60,421 nt of DNA from positions 1-60,421 of IMG/VR virus record IMGVR_UViG_3300043787_000063; one strand, 5' to 3'. The DNA is from a virus. Positions within the stretch are counted from its first letter, which is position 1; every line of letters begins with the position of its first letter. Below are positions 7,093 to 16,523 of this stretch, piece after piece. The position numbers and the translations under genes are program-made. The notes beneath the pieces are model-generated. The model saw nothing but the letters and a program-made list of their open reading frames with translations. It was not told the DNA's origin and ran no database searches.

Positions 7093-7872
7093 ATGAGTAC
7101 TATTATGAATGATTCTTTGTATTATGCTGTAAAGAGCATTGAAAAAATAGGAGGATACAATCCTCTAATAGAAGCTGAAGAGTTGTTAGATAAGGCGGTA
7201 GAAGGAGCTTCTTTTGACGAACTAATTGAAAGAAGAATTATTAATCATGAACCTACAGCTTATATAACTAATCATTGTAAATTTAGAAATTTAGATCTAT
7301 TTATCGATGAGAGAGTATTAGTTCCTAGATCGGAGACTGAACCTTTGGTCGAAATTGCTGTGGAGGATCTTCCTTTGGAAGCTTCGGTAGTTGATGTGGG
7401 TACTGGATCTGGTGCAGTTGCTTTAGCAGTAAAGAATGAGCGTAGAGATTTACAAGTTACTGGAGTTGATATAAGTAAAGATGCTCTTGATGTAGCTTGT
7501 ATAAATGCAACTGCTCTTGATCTAGATGTTGATTGGCACTATGCTGATTTGCTAGATGGAGTAAAAGGTGAATTTGATTGTGTATTAGCTAATTTGCCCT
7601 ATTTACCTACTACTAAAAAAGATAGTTATGAGCCCGAGATGACCGAGCATGAGCCGCAGGTGGCTTTGTGGGGTGGTGAGGATGGCTTTGAGCTGATCCG
7701 TAGGCTCCTCGCGCAGGTCCAGCGTCGAAAGGGTGTATCATTACTCGCTCTGGAGGTTGGTATAGGCCAGGAGAAGGACGTATGCGAGATGGTCAGGGCA
7801 GCAGGATTTCCGACAGTATTTTGCACAACTGACTCCAGAGGGCAAATTCGCGCGGTAGTGGGTAAACGTTAG
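7093..7872 (+). CDS. prmC: PrmC/HemK-like glutamine methyltransferase
   Basis: A 259-residue SAM-dependent methyltransferase of the PrmC family, whose members methylate the GGQ glutamine of peptide-chain release factors. Visible are an N-terminal helical domain, the PRSETE motif at about 80, the SAM loop VDVGTGSGAVAL at about 100, and an acidic VDIS. The catalytic motif reads NLPY (about 157) rather than the usual NPPY. Upstream is GAGGAG. Codon use switches from AT-rich to clearly GC-rich at about 7627, as if the last third had a different origin. Length is slightly short of bacterial PrmC (about 280). Confidence 0.8.
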   Translation: MSTIMNDSLYYAVKSIEKIGGYNPLIEAEELLDKAVEGASFDELIERRIINHEPTAYITNHCKFRNLDLFIDERVLVPRSETEPLVEIAVEDLPLEASVVDVGTGSGAVALAVKNERRDLQVTGVDISKDALDVACINATALDLDVDWHYADLLDGVKGEFDCVLANLPYLPTTKKDSYEPEMTEHEPQVALWGGEDGFELIRRLLAQVQRRKGVSLLALEVGIGQEKDVCEMVRAAGFPTVFCTTDSRGQIRAVVGKR

Positions 7873-7897
7873 AATAAAACTTAATAGAGGAGAAGGA

Positions 7898-8104
7898 ATG
7901 GCAAAATATGTGAAAATACCAGTAGAAGTAGATGCCATTCAGTATAAGGAGGGACAAACAACCTGGAAAAATATCGTAGATTTTTTAGGTGATGATATAG
8001 ATAATCCTGATTGTTATGAAGGAGACTGGATAGTCAAAGAAAAAAGAGGGTATAATATATATAGCGATAAAGAGTTTATAGAATGCTTTAAAGAGGTTTT
8101 ATAA
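7898..8104 (+). CDS. Conserved small phage protein, 68 aa
   Basis: GGAGAAGG precedes the ATG. The pattern (a KYVK.PV.V.A.QY start, then DWIVK....Y...D.EF...F) resembles small conserved phage proteins of unknown function. It overlaps the DnaB-like gene by one base. Confidence 0.6.
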   Translation: MAKYVKIPVEVDAIQYKEGQTTWKNIVDFLGDDIDNPDCYEGDWIVKEKRGYNIYSDKEFIECFKEVL

Positions 8105-9360
8105 TGGATTCAGAGAGAGCGGTACTTTCAAGTGCACTTGTTTCTGGATCAATATCTACTCTCTTAGCAAGGGGAGTGGAACTTAAACATTTTACGAACA
8201 CTAAATCAGGCGAAGAATGCAGATTAGTATTTTCTTTTGCGGCGAATCACGCGCGAAAATATGGATGTAGTCCATCACCTCAAATAGTTAAAGCTAATTT
8301 CCCTAATTGGCATGGCGAACCATCATCGGATCCGTTAGAGGCATTAATTGATCAGTTTTTGAATGATGTGAGAAGACGTTATTACTCAGCAAAGGTAATG
8401 GAGCTAGCGCAAGCGGAGGGAAATCCGGCCAATTGGGGTAAATTAGATGAGATAATGCTAGATGCAGCAAGAGATCTGGCAACAGTAATTCCTTCCGGTC
8501 AGGTTTCACGCGTAAGGGCAGAAATGCAGGATCGTATTGACCAGTATGAAGTGGATAAGGCTGATGGTAGAGTTCTAGGTATTAAATGTGGGATTCCTTT
8601 GTTTGATGATTTAACTGATGGTTTCCAGCAAGGAGATATCGTAACTGTTGCAGGCTATTCTGGTAGAGGAAAGAGCTATACTGCACAAGCATTTTTAGCT
8701 AATGCGCTTGATCAAGGTAAAGATGCTTTGCTCATGTCGTTAGAGATGAGTACTCGTCAAATTATGGATCGTTTCGATACCATGATTACTAATTTTAGTC
8801 ATAAAGAGTTACGAAAGCGTCAGTTACCAGATAGTGAGATTGAAAATTGGCGTAGAGCTGCGCAGAAATATGAAGATGCTAAAAATGATTTAGTAGTAGT
8901 AGATAAGATGGGCCACTGCACGGTTGACAGAGTATATGCAGAGATAAACCGTTATAAACCAGATATTACTTGTGTAGATTATGTTCAGTTAATGAAGGGT
9001 TCTAAAGCCTCTATGTCGAAATGGGAGGGCCTTGTAGAGATTACTAATGAATTGAAGTCTGTGGCTTTAGCTACTGATTCTACAATTATTATGGTTAGCC
9101 AGGATCAGCGAAATTCTGCTGAGGAGGGATCGACAGAAAGTAATATGGGTGGGTCTATCTCAGTATTACAAGCTGCTGATATTTATATTGGAATGATGCA
9201 AAATGAAGAGATGAGACATCAAAAGAAAATTTTGATGAGGCTTATCAAGAATCGGAATGGATCCCCAGGAGAGTCAGACGTAATGTGTGATCCAGAATAT
9301 GGGCGTTTTGTACCTTGGCAGGATAATAATATAAATAATTTTGATAAGGAGTTAGTATGA
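8104..9360 (+). CDS. dnaB: DnaB-like replicative helicase
   Basis: A 418-residue hexameric helicase that unwinds the fork. An N-terminal DnaB-type helical domain (about residues 1-120) is followed by the RecA-like domain with Walker A GYSGRGKS at about 190. A LLMSLEMS segment comes next, then a Walker B region ITCVDYVQLM near 297, and MVSQ with a downstream basic finger (LIKNRNGSPGE). It is slightly shorter than cellular DnaB (about 450-470). With the primase, SSB and DnaE it forms the phage replisome. Confidence 0.88.
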   Translation: MDSERAVLSSALVSGSISTLLARGVELKHFTNTKSGEECRLVFSFAANHARKYGCSPSPQIVKANFPNWHGEPSSDPLEALIDQFLNDVRRRYYSAKVMELAQAEGNPANWGKLDEIMLDAARDLATVIPSGQVSRVRAEMQDRIDQYEVDKADGRVLGIKCGIPLFDDLTDGFQQGDIVTVAGYSGRGKSYTAQAFLANALDQGKDALLMSLEMSTRQIMDRFDTMITNFSHKELRKRQLPDSEIENWRRAAQKYEDAKNDLVVVDKMGHCTVDRVYAEINRYKPDITCVDYVQLMKGSKASMSKWEGLVEITNELKSVALATDSTIIMVSQDQRNSAEEGSTESNMGGSISVLQAADIYIGMMQNEEMRHQKKILMRLIKNRNGSPGESDVMCDPEYGRFVPWQDNNINNFDKELV

Positions 9361-9455
9361 ACTGGGATTTAGTTTGGCAGATAATTGTGTTATTGGTTGT
9401 GGCTCGAATATTATTTCCTATTTTAGGAATAAATAAAATCACTTGGAGAAAATAA
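9357..9455 (+). CDS. Single-helix membrane peptide, 32 aa
   Basis: It starts inside the helicase stop (ATGA) and its stop overlaps the next ATG. Residues 5-24 are one transmembrane helix (LVWQIIVLLVVARILFPILG). The tight coupling on both sides supports it being real. Confidence 0.5.
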   Translation: MNWDLVWQIIVLLVVARILFPILGINKITWRK

Positions 9456-9625
9456 TGAATTTAGAGGAGCAAATTGAAAAGGCGTTTGTAGCCGGTGCAG
9501 GATATGTTAGCGAACATACTTGGGTGGATGAAGGAAATGATTATGCTGATACGCCTACAGACAATGAAATAAATACTGCTTGTATGGATTATATAAATGG
9601 AAACTCAGAATCCAACAAGAATTAA
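9455..9625 (+). CDS. Hypothetical acidic protein, 56 aa
   Basis: I take the ATG at 9455, preceded by GGAGAA; a TTG at 9443 would overlap that site. Acidic, with no known domain. It overlaps the HNH gene by 29 bases. Confidence 0.5.
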   Translation: MNLEEQIEKAFVAGAGYVSEHTWVDEGNDYADTPTDNEINTACMDYINGNSESNKN

Positions 9626-10010
9626 ATTATTTTGGGCTAAGGTTATAAAACAAAGTTTATTTCAATGTTGGTATTGGAAAGGAGCTAAAGATAGAAAGTT
9701 TTACGGCAATTTTTGCGTTGGGAAAAAGAAGTATAATAAGGCGAGTAGATTTTCTTATGCAATTCATTTTGGCCCAATACCTGCTGGAATGCAGGTAGAT
9801 CACAGGTGTAATAACCCACCTTGTGTAAACCCCTTTCATCTACAATTATTAACTGGAACTAAAAATAATGAAAAATCCACTTCTCCTTCTGCTATAAATA
9901 AAAGAAAAACGCATTGCAAATATAATCACTTACTTTCTGAGGACAATATAAAGAGAACAAATGGTAGACGTATTTGCTTAATTTGTGAGAAAGAAAAAGG
10001 TAGGTTATAA
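9597..10010 (+). CDS. HNH homing endonuclease, 137 aa
   Basis: A zinc-containing HNH nuclease of the type free-standing in phages. The core is VDHRCNNPPCVNPFHLQLLT near residue 63, with H-N-H residues and a structural CNNP...C pair. It is followed by a CKYNHLLSEDN tail and C..C (ICLICEK). It stands between a small gene and the primase and overlaps both neighbours, which suggests insertion with little damage. It probably nicks or cuts related phage genomes lacking it. Confidence 0.8.
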   Translation: METQNPTRIKLFWAKVIKQSLFQCWYWKGAKDRKFYGNFCVGKKKYNKASRFSYAIHFGPIPAGMQVDHRCNNPPCVNPFHLQLLTGTKNNEKSTSPSAINKRKTHCKYNHLLSEDNIKRTNGRRICLICEKEKGRL

Positions 10011-10171
10011 TGGAATGTAAACAATGTATTGGGTATGGAATATATAAAGAAATTTGTGAGTTTAAATCTTTTACGGAGCCCTATTTATGGTGTGAACGAT
10101 GTGAGAAGCAAAGAAGAAAAGATATAGATAGAAAATTTAAAAGTATAGATAAATTATTTAAAAATGCTTGA
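10010..10171 (+). CDS. Small zinc-finger protein, 53 aa
   Basis: It starts at the overlapping TAATG of the HNH gene and ends inside the primase start. CKQC at the N-terminus and CERC in the middle would bind one zinc. The C-terminus is basic. It resembles the zinc tails seen on HNH proteins and could be a separate remnant of one. Confidence 0.5.
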   Translation: MECKQCIGYGIYKEICEFKSFTEPYLWCERCEKQRRKDIDRKFKSIDKLFKNA

Positions 10172-11204
10172 GGATCTTTCTTATATAGATTGTGAAGATC
10201 TATTGAATTCTGTAGGTATAAAGAATGTGTCAAAGTCTGCTGGAGAGATAAATTTTAGTTGTCCTTCCGCTGACCATTTTCACGGAGACAGAAGTCCTAG
10301 TGCAAGAATGAATTCTAGAACTACAGCCTGGATGTGCCATAGCTGTTCTAAGAGTGGTAATGCAATTACTTTTCTTGCTTGGCACAAAACTCTGCCTGAA
10401 ACTGTAGCTAGAAGATTATTGGAAGAAAGATATGGCGGAGGTAGCATATCAATAGGAATAAATAATTTAGAACAGGAAGTATTAAGATATATGAAACCAG
10501 AAATTGTAGAAGAAGAAAAAAGAATTTCTCCTGATGAATCTTGGTTAGATAATTTTAAAGTCAACTGGGGAGGAAGATCTTATACTGGGTTAAGCAAACC
10601 AAGTGTATATATGGAAAAAGAAAGAGGTTTTTCTTCTGAGATTTTAAGGAAATGGGAAATAGGTTATGATGATCTTTCAGAAAGAATAACTATTCCTATT
10701 AGAGATCACGAAGGAAATCTAGCAGGTTTTAAGGGAAGATCTTGGCGAGAGAATACTATTCCAAAGTATATGATACTTGGTGATAATAGGAATCAATCTA
10801 GATATGGGTTTCAACCATATCAAAAGTCTAAATATATATTTGGATTAGATAAAATTGAGTTAAATAGTGATTTAACTGTTGTAATAGTAGAGGGAGAGCT
10901 AAATGTAATCGCTATGGATCAACATGGATTTCAAGCTATCGGCATAGCAGGAAGTGAGTTTTCTCAAACTCAATGTGATCTTATAAATGAAACTAAATGT
11001 TATAATGCTATATTGTTTCTAGATAGTGATAAGGCAGGAAATAAGGGAACCAAAAAAGTAGTAGAAATGTTATCTCCTTATATGCCTTTAAAAATAATAC
11101 AAAATGCTCCTGGAGATGCTGCTGAGTTAGATACTGAGAATGTAAAAGAGTTGATATCTAGCGCGAAATCTGCGCTGGAGCTACAAGTAGAGGGAAAATT
11201 GTGA
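10164..11204 (+). CDS. DnaG-type primase, CHC2 zinc finger plus Toprim
   Basis: A 346-residue RNA primase. The N-terminal CHC2-like zinc domain has CPSADHFHGD then WMCHSCSKSGN (about residues 33-70). The Toprim domain shows VVIVEGELNVIAMD near 238 and FLDSDKAG near 290, giving the Glu and DxD metal ligands. It lacks the C-terminal helicase-interacting domain of DnaG. It follows the DnaB-like helicase and belongs to the replication block. Confidence 0.85.
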   Translation: MLEDLSYIDCEDLLNSVGIKNVSKSAGEINFSCPSADHFHGDRSPSARMNSRTTAWMCHSCSKSGNAITFLAWHKTLPETVARRLLEERYGGGSISIGINNLEQEVLRYMKPEIVEEEKRISPDESWLDNFKVNWGGRSYTGLSKPSVYMEKERGFSSEILRKWEIGYDDLSERITIPIRDHEGNLAGFKGRSWRENTIPKYMILGDNRNQSRYGFQPYQKSKYIFGLDKIELNSDLTVVIVEGELNVIAMDQHGFQAIGIAGSEFSQTQCDLINETKCYNAILFLDSDKAGNKGTKKVVEMLSPYMPLKIIQNAPGDAAELDTENVKELISSAKSALELQVEGKL

Positions 11205-11509
11205 AAAATTATATAGAATATACACCTTGGCATAAAGAAAAAATTTCTGATATTGAAGGTCCTATTTTATTAGATGAAATGATTCGCTATCATATTGGAG
11301 ACGATATGGATAAAGTTCGTCTAGTTCTTAAGGAAAGGAAGATTCGTGCTATAAATCAACTAGAACAAGTAAGAGGGCCTGTTAAAGATAGCTGGGTCAA
11401 AACAGGAGACAACGAGAAGCATTATGGAGAAGTATATGAGCTGGTGGAAAATAGTTCCACTAAAGAAAAATTTATTAGATGCGCAAGAGCTGTAGAATTT
11501 GTTGATTGA
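11201..11509 (+). CDS. Hypothetical protein, 102 aa
   Basis: The GTG start overlaps the primase stop (GTGA). A compact basic-acidic protein with no recognised domain, conserved only by position beside the primase. The tRNA-Thr gene follows. Confidence 0.5.
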   Translation: MKNYIEYTPWHKEKISDIEGPILLDEMIRYHIGDDMDKVRLVLKERKIRAINQLEQVRGPVKDSWVKTGDNEKHYGEVYELVENSSTKEKFIRCARAVEFVD

Positions 11510-11515
11510 TTTCAT

Positions 11516-11589
11516 GCACTCGTAGCTCAAATAGGTAGAGCACCAACTTTGTAAGTTGGACGTTACAGGTTCGATTCCTGTCGAGTGCT
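11516..11589 (+). tRNA. tRNA-Thr (anticodon TGT)
   Basis: A full cloverleaf. Acceptor GCACTCG/CGAGTGC, D-stem GCTC/GAGC, anticodon stem CCAAC/GTTGG with loop TTTGTAA, and T-loop TTCGATT. The 3' CCA is not encoded. It reads the AT-rich threonine codon ACA. Confidence 0.92.
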
Positions 11590-11591
11590 TT

Positions 11592-11618
11592 CCTCTCGGC
11601 GCTAGACGGCGCGAGAGG
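11592..11618 (+). terminator. GC-rich hairpin after tRNA-Thr
   Basis: CCTCTC.GCGC pairs with GCGCGAGAGG with one bulge. It has no T-tail and may serve as a processing or termination signal. Confidence 0.4.
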
Positions 11619-11653
11619 CCTACAAATTAACGCTAATTAAAAGGAGGGCTAGA

Positions 11654-12466
11654 GTGAGCCCGTCAGGTATAGAGGAATATAGCAAATATGTAAATATTGT
11701 TAAAGCTAGTCGTGGTAGCGGAAGTGCTGATGGAGAATTTATTAAATATTTTGGAATTGAAGATGGGCAAACAGCTCGCATAAGATTTTTAGAGCAGGGT
11801 GATCAGCTTAATTATGCTTTAGCGCATGGTATAAAAAATAGTTTTGGTAGGTTTATTGATCTAATTTGTATAGATCAAAAGAATGAAGGAACTCCTTGTC
11901 CTGCTTGCATGTCGGATAATGTTAATATTCGTAAGCGCAGCCCAAAAGGGTTTCTGAATGTTATATGGCGAGGATCTGATGAGTCTGAGTATATTAGGGG
12001 ACCTATTTATAAAACCAATGATAAAGGATTTATAGAAAAAGATCCTATTACTAAAAAAAAGGTTATAGTGGGATTTGAGGATGGAGTATTTCTTTGGAAG
12101 TGTTCCAAAAGTGTATGGGAGATGGTTCTGGAGAAGAATAGAGTATATAAAGGTCTTATGAATAGAGATTTTATTGTATCTAGAAAAGGAGCTTCTAAAG
12201 AGGATACAAAATATGCTATTGAGCAAGCAGTTATTGATGGTGGACCTGAACCTATGACTGTTGCTGACCAGAATCTCGCGCAGAATAAGTTTGATGTAGT
12301 AAAGTTAACAACGCCAGGTACTTATGAGGAAATGGTCGCTATTCTCTCCGGCCAGGTTTCCGCCGGAAGTGGTGGTCCTCAACCTACTTTTCAAAGAGAA
12401 ATACCTACTCAAGAGAATGTCTTTAATTCTGGCAACCCATTAAGATCTTCTGCTTTTCAGAGGTAG
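11654..12466 (+). CDS. Single-stranded DNA-binding protein, gp32-like
   Basis: 270 aa from GTG with AAGGAGG upstream. It has a core of the type RIRFLEQGDQ...YALAHGI, then a CIDQ.....CPAC zinc-like segment (about residues 72-88), typical of gp32-like phage SSBs. The C-terminal 50 residues are Pro/Gly/Ser-rich and flexible. It coats ssDNA at the fork and directs the recombinase. There is no strongly acidic tail, which is unusual for SSB-type proteins. Confidence 0.75.
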   Translation: MSPSGIEEYSKYVNIVKASRGSGSADGEFIKYFGIEDGQTARIRFLEQGDQLNYALAHGIKNSFGRFIDLICIDQKNEGTPCPACMSDNVNIRKRSPKGFLNVIWRGSDESEYIRGPIYKTNDKGFIEKDPITKKKVIVGFEDGVFLWKCSKSVWEMVLEKNRVYKGLMNRDFIVSRKGASKEDTKYAIEQAVIDGGPEPMTVADQNLAQNKFDVVKLTTPGTYEEMVAILSGQVSAGSGGPQPTFQREIPTQENVFNSGNPLRSSAFQR

Positions 12467-12468
12467 AA

Positions 12469-12591
12469 ATGGAAGATACATTATATATCAATTATCAAGG
12501 TAGAGGAAAGATCGATGTATTAGAGGCTACTGATCCAATTTTGTTAGATGAGATAATTGTATTTAATGATGGTGATATGGCAGAAGCGTAG
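12469..12591 (+). CDS. Small acidic protein, 40 aa
   Basis: It starts 3 bases after the SSB stop, in the same direction. Very acidic, with no motif. Plausible because of spacing and direction. Confidence 0.4.
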   Translation: MEDTLYINYQGRGKIDVLEATDPILLDEIIVFNDGDMAEA

Positions 12592-12633
12592 AATTTATTA
12601 ATTAGATGAGAGACGATATTAAAGTTGAGTTAG

Positions 12634-12650
12634 CTTACCAAATTGGTAAG
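12634..12650. promoter_or_regulatory. Palindrome upstream of a small gene and dnaE
   Basis: CTTACCAAATTGGTAAG is a perfect inverted repeat with 8-base arms and one central base. It is in a 110-base region with at most an 18-residue frame (12606-12662). It looks like an operator for the downstream genes. Confidence 0.35.
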
Positions 12651-12703
12651 AATGAGTCATAATGCAGCGGTGAGGATTCGCTCTTCGGTTTTTAAGGATA
12701 ACA

Positions 12704-12910
12704 ATGTTTGAGTATAGAGTTAGATGGCAAAGAGAAGGGAAGCAAAAGAGAATAAAAATTTATCAGACTATGCAAGGAGCAATGGATTTTGTAGATACAC
12801 TTGAGGGGAATTGGGCGCAAAGTGATGAGGCTATAGAACATTATATCAATGTTCCTCCTTTAGTATATGGTCCCTTAATTGAAAAGAGACCAGTAGGAAT
12901 ATGGTCTTAG
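12704..12910 (+). CDS. Hypothetical protein, 68 aa
   Basis: A small basic protein directly abutting dnaE (stop and start are adjacent). The N-terminal half is basic (RVRWQREGKQKRIKI), like a nucleic-acid-binding beta-strand pair. No known family. Confidence 0.5.
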   Translation: MFEYRVRWQREGKQKRIKIYQTMQGAMDFVDTLEGNWAQSDEAIEHYINVPPLVYGPLIEKRPVGIWS

Positions 12911-15900
12911 ATGATCTTACTTCACGTACACAATTCAGATAGTATTTTAGATGGGTTGGGAACTCAATTACAAAATGCAGAAATAGCAGCTTCTTTGGGG
13001 CAGACCGCCTTATCAGAGTCAAACCATAGTACACTTTCGGGGTCACTTAAGCATATAAAGGCTTGCAATAAAGTAGGGATAATGCCTATAAATGGCATTG
13101 AGGGTTATTTTAGACCAAATAGATTAGTACGAGATAAAGATTGGAGATTTCGTAAGTGGCATTATTTATTATTAGCTAAAAATTTAAAGGGTTGGCATAA
13201 CTTAATAAAGATATCTTCTGAAGCTTATTCTAAAGAAAGTTTCTATCAATTTCCTTGTTTTGACTGGGCGCTATTAGAAAAATATCACGAGGGATTAATT
13301 GCTTCTTCAGCTTGTATTTTAGGACCACTCCCCTTTTTAATTGAGAATGGTTCTGAAAAAGAAGTTGATGAATTTGTAGTTAGGTCTAAGAGGATATTTG
13401 GTGAAGATTTTTATATATCTGTCATGCCTCATAACTTCGATCGGCAAAGATCTGTTAATTTAGAGCTTATATCTTTAGCTAATAAGCATGGAATACCAAT
13501 TGTATATGAGGGTGATTCTCATTATCCTAAAAAGAGTTGGGTAGATACTCAGAAAATAGCAATTTTAATTGGAACTAATTCTACTTTTGCTGATGCGGAG
13601 GCACAAAATAAAAAAAGGATAGAAAACAATGAAGAGATTTATGAGCTTTGGCATGATGGTTTACATATTATGGGTGAAAAAGAGGTATCTGAAACCTTTG
13701 CGCGAAATCACCCTGATATATCTAGCGCAATTGTCGATGAAGCTATCAGAAATACTGATTACATTGGCTCTAAAATCGAACCATTCATCTTCGATAGATC
13801 AGTCAAGATGCCACGGGCGGGAAAATCGCCCGATGATGCCGAAAAGCAGGTTATCCAATGGTGCAAAGAAGGTCTTATTCGTACCGGAAGATCTGGGGAT
13901 GAGGTCTATGAAAAACGGCTCGCATATGAGCTAGGAGTTCTTAGAAAAAGAAATAACTTTCCGTATATTCTGTTAGTTTCAGATTGGATTAGATGGTGCA
14001 AAAGTGAAGATCCTTTGCCTGGGAAAGAAGGTAAGAAGAGAAAAATGCTTCTTACTTGTCGCGGATCTGCTGCTGCTTCAATTGTATGCTATCTAACAAA
14101 TATTACAGCTATTGATCCTATAGCTCATAAATTTAAGTTTGAGAGGTTTATTAATCCTGAACGAAAAGGGCAGCCAGATATTGATATTGATCTTCCTAGT
14201 AAGCGCCGAAATGAAGCAAAGGAATATTTGGCTATTAAATATGGTGAGGATAGCATTGCAGATATTATGGCTCAGCAGCATTTTCAGCCGAGAGCAGCTT
14301 TAAAGAATGTAACTAAGGTTATATATGGATTTGATAGTGAGGTTTATAAAACAATATCTGAAATATGTCACGAGGATTCTGGTCTAATAGATAAAGTTCA
14401 TGATATTGATTTAGAAAAGATGAAAGAAAGAATTCCTGAGTTAAATTCATGGGCGCAGAATTGGCCGGAGTGTTGGGAACAAGCAGTAAGATTAGAGAAT
14501 GCTGGAGAACCGTTCGTATCAAGGATAAGCAAGCACGCGGCTGGGACAGCCATTACACCCGGTCCTATTACAGATTATATCCCGACAATCCGTGCAGATG
14601 ACAAAGAAGTAGGTTCTAGAACTGCTTGGGCTGAGACTTCAAGATATTCCATTGTAGATGAAGTAGGAATTATAAAGATTGATGCTCTTGGTATTGATGG
14701 TAAGGATCAACATGAATCTATTATTGATTTGGTTAAAGAACGTACTGGAGTAGAAGTTGATATTGATAATTTACGTTGCCTAAAAGATCCTAATAACGTA
14801 GATCTAAAAGTTATGGAGCTTGCTCAGCAAGGAATTAATTTAGGAGTGAACCAATTTTCTGGGGCTGGGATAACTAATTATTTAAAGAAGCTTAGACCTA
14901 ATAATATTTTTGATCTTACTGCGGCAAATGCTCTATATAGACCGGGAGGAATGGGAGAGAAAGGCCATATATATTATGCAAATAGAAAGAATGGCTTAGA
15001 AGCGTATACAATTCCTGAGCCGTTACAAGAGGCTTTAGGAGAAACTTATGCAGTGATGCCGTATCAGGAGTCAGTTATGTCTGTGTTTCAGGTTTTAATG
15101 GGATATTCTGCTGGACAGGCTGACGATGTGCGTAAGACTATTGATAAGGAAAATCGAGCAAAGAATCAGGCGGGTAGAGCTAAACTTAATTCATTAAAGA
15201 CAGAATTTATTGAGAGAGCTTCTAAAATAGTTGGAGAAGATATTGCGGAAAGTACATGGGATGCAATATTACCTTGGACTTCTTATGGATTTAACAGGCC
15301 GCATGCTGGATGTTATGCTTGTGAGGGATATAAGGATTGGTATTTAAAGTATCATTATCCTCTAGAGACTTATTCGGTTATATTGTCTGAATTTAAATCA
15401 AAGGGAGAAAAAGAAAAGGAAAAATTTATAAAGTCAGCTATTAAGGAGGCTAGATATTTTAATATCAGCTTATTACCTCCTGATATTAATATTTCTAATT
15501 CTGATTATACTCCTGATTTTGAGAACAATGCATTGAGATACGGTCTTATAGGAATAAAAGGTATAGCTGAAATTTCTGCTGATCAAGTTATGGAACTTCG
15601 GCCATATTTGTCTTTGGAAGACTTTGAGAAGAAACATACTTTTAAATATTCGAAAGTAAATAAAGGTCATAGACAAAAGTTATTAGAAGTAGGAGCACTA
15701 GATTCGTTAGGAGGTCGTGCAAAATGGACCGATACAGAAAAGTCACAGAAAGAGATGGAGTTACTTGGTATGGCTCTTTCCCCCGGCGGGACTCTTGGGG
15801 AGAACGAGTCATTAATTATATCAAGAACTCACTCCGAATCGGAATATCAAGAATTAGAAGTTGGCAGTAATGTTGTAATAGGCGGAGTAATCTCAGAGGT

Positions 15901-16156
15901 AAAGCCAACAAAAACTAAGAAAGGTAAAAATCCAGGACAAGAAATGGGTTTCTTCCGGGTATCTTTAGGATTAGATTCTTTTCAATGTACGCTTTTCCCA
16001 CCTGCTTGGACTGCAAATAAATCATTAATAAAAGTTGGCGAGAAAGTTATGGTAAATGGGCGCAAAGATGAGCGCGGGATCATTGTAAATAATACAATGT
16101 CTGTTGAAGATTTTATTAATGAGATTAGAGAACAGGAAATGAGTGTTGCGGCATGA
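12911..16156 (+). CDS. dnaE: DNA polymerase III alpha subunit (C-family replicative polymerase)
   Basis: A 1081-residue C-family polymerase that extends primers at the fork. The N-terminal PHP domain begins LHVHNSDS; the next histidine cluster reads ESNHSTL in place of the usual TDHG, so PHP exonuclease activity may be altered. The polymerase active site is visible as PDIDIDLPSKRR (about residue 415). A tandem HhH region (LLPPDIN) and a C-terminal OB fold follow. It is shorter than E. coli DnaE (1160). It follows the SSB and precedes the recombinase. Confidence 0.93.
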   Translation: MILLHVHNSDSILDGLGTQLQNAEIAASLGQTALSESNHSTLSGSLKHIKACNKVGIMPINGIEGYFRPNRLVRDKDWRFRKWHYLLLAKNLKGWHNLIKISSEAYSKESFYQFPCFDWALLEKYHEGLIASSACILGPLPFLIENGSEKEVDEFVVRSKRIFGEDFYISVMPHNFDRQRSVNLELISLANKHGIPIVYEGDSHYPKKSWVDTQKIAILIGTNSTFADAEAQNKKRIENNEEIYELWHDGLHIMGEKEVSETFARNHPDISSAIVDEAIRNTDYIGSKIEPFIFDRSVKMPRAGKSPDDAEKQVIQWCKEGLIRTGRSGDEVYEKRLAYELGVLRKRNNFPYILLVSDWIRWCKSEDPLPGKEGKKRKMLLTCRGSAAASIVCYLTNITAIDPIAHKFKFERFINPERKGQPDIDIDLPSKRRNEAKEYLAIKYGEDSIADIMAQQHFQPRAALKNVTKVIYGFDSEVYKTISEICHEDSGLIDKVHDIDLEKMKERIPELNSWAQNWPECWEQAVRLENAGEPFVSRISKHAAGTAITPGPITDYIPTIRADDKEVGSRTAWAETSRYSIVDEVGIIKIDALGIDGKDQHESIIDLVKERTGVEVDIDNLRCLKDPNNVDLKVMELAQQGINLGVNQFSGAGITNYLKKLRPNNIFDLTAANALYRPGGMGEKGHIYYANRKNGLEAYTIPEPLQEALGETYAVMPYQESVMSVFQVLMGYSAGQADDVRKTIDKENRAKNQAGRAKLNSLKTEFIERASKIVGEDIAESTWDAILPWTSYGFNRPHAGCYACEGYKDWYLKYHYPLETYSVILSEFKSKGEKEKEKFIKSAIKEARYFNISLLPPDINISNSDYTPDFENNALRYGLIGIKGIAEISADQVMELRPYLSLEDFEKKHTFKYSKVNKGHRQKLLEVGALDSLGGRAKWTDTEKSQKEMELLGMALSPGGTLGENESLIISRTHSESEYQELEVGSNVVIGGVISEVKPTKTKKGKNPGQEMGFFRVSLGLDSFQCTLFPPAWTANKSLIKVGEKVMVNGRKDERGIIVNNTMSVEDFINEIREQEMSVAA

Positions 16157-16269
16157 TGGTTATATGTGATCAATGTAAATTAGAATATGATGATTTTGAT
16201 CATTTAACATTCTGTCCTCATGAAAGATTTTCTGCTTCGCCAGATATAAGAAAGTTGCAAGTGGAATGA
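16153..16269 (+). CDS. Small zinc-finger-like protein, 38 aa
   Basis: It overlaps the dnaE stop (ATGA). CDQC and a later CPH could bind zinc. Direction and overlap support it, but no family is recognised. Confidence 0.4.
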   Translation: MMVICDQCKLEYDDFDHLTFCPHERFSASPDIRKLQVE

Positions 16270-16307
16270 AAACTTCGGCAGGATTCTGGCCCAGATGGTG
16301 ATCCACA

Positions 16308-16523
16308 TTGAAATTTAATACTATAGTAGAAGTATATGGAGACGCTAAAAAACAATATGTGACGATATGTAAGTATATCCCGTGTAAAGATTGTTTTGAT
16401 TGTTATGCTGAGCGAGAAACTGTATTAACATTAGATAGAAAAGGAATAGAAAATTTGATATCTGATTTAGAAAGACATATTCGATATCAAAATAGTTGGT
16501 TAGAAGAGGAAGTGAAAGTTTAG
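16308..16523 (+). CDS. Hypothetical cysteine-containing protein, 71 aa
   Basis: TTG start. It contains CKYIPCKDCFDC near residues 22-33, which could bind a metal, and a C-terminal helix. Its stop TAG overlaps the GTG of the recA-like gene, which implies coupling. Confidence 0.5.
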   Translation: MKFNTIVEVYGDAKKQYVTICKYIPCKDCFDCYAERETVLTLDRKGIENLISDLERHIRYQNSWLEEEVKV

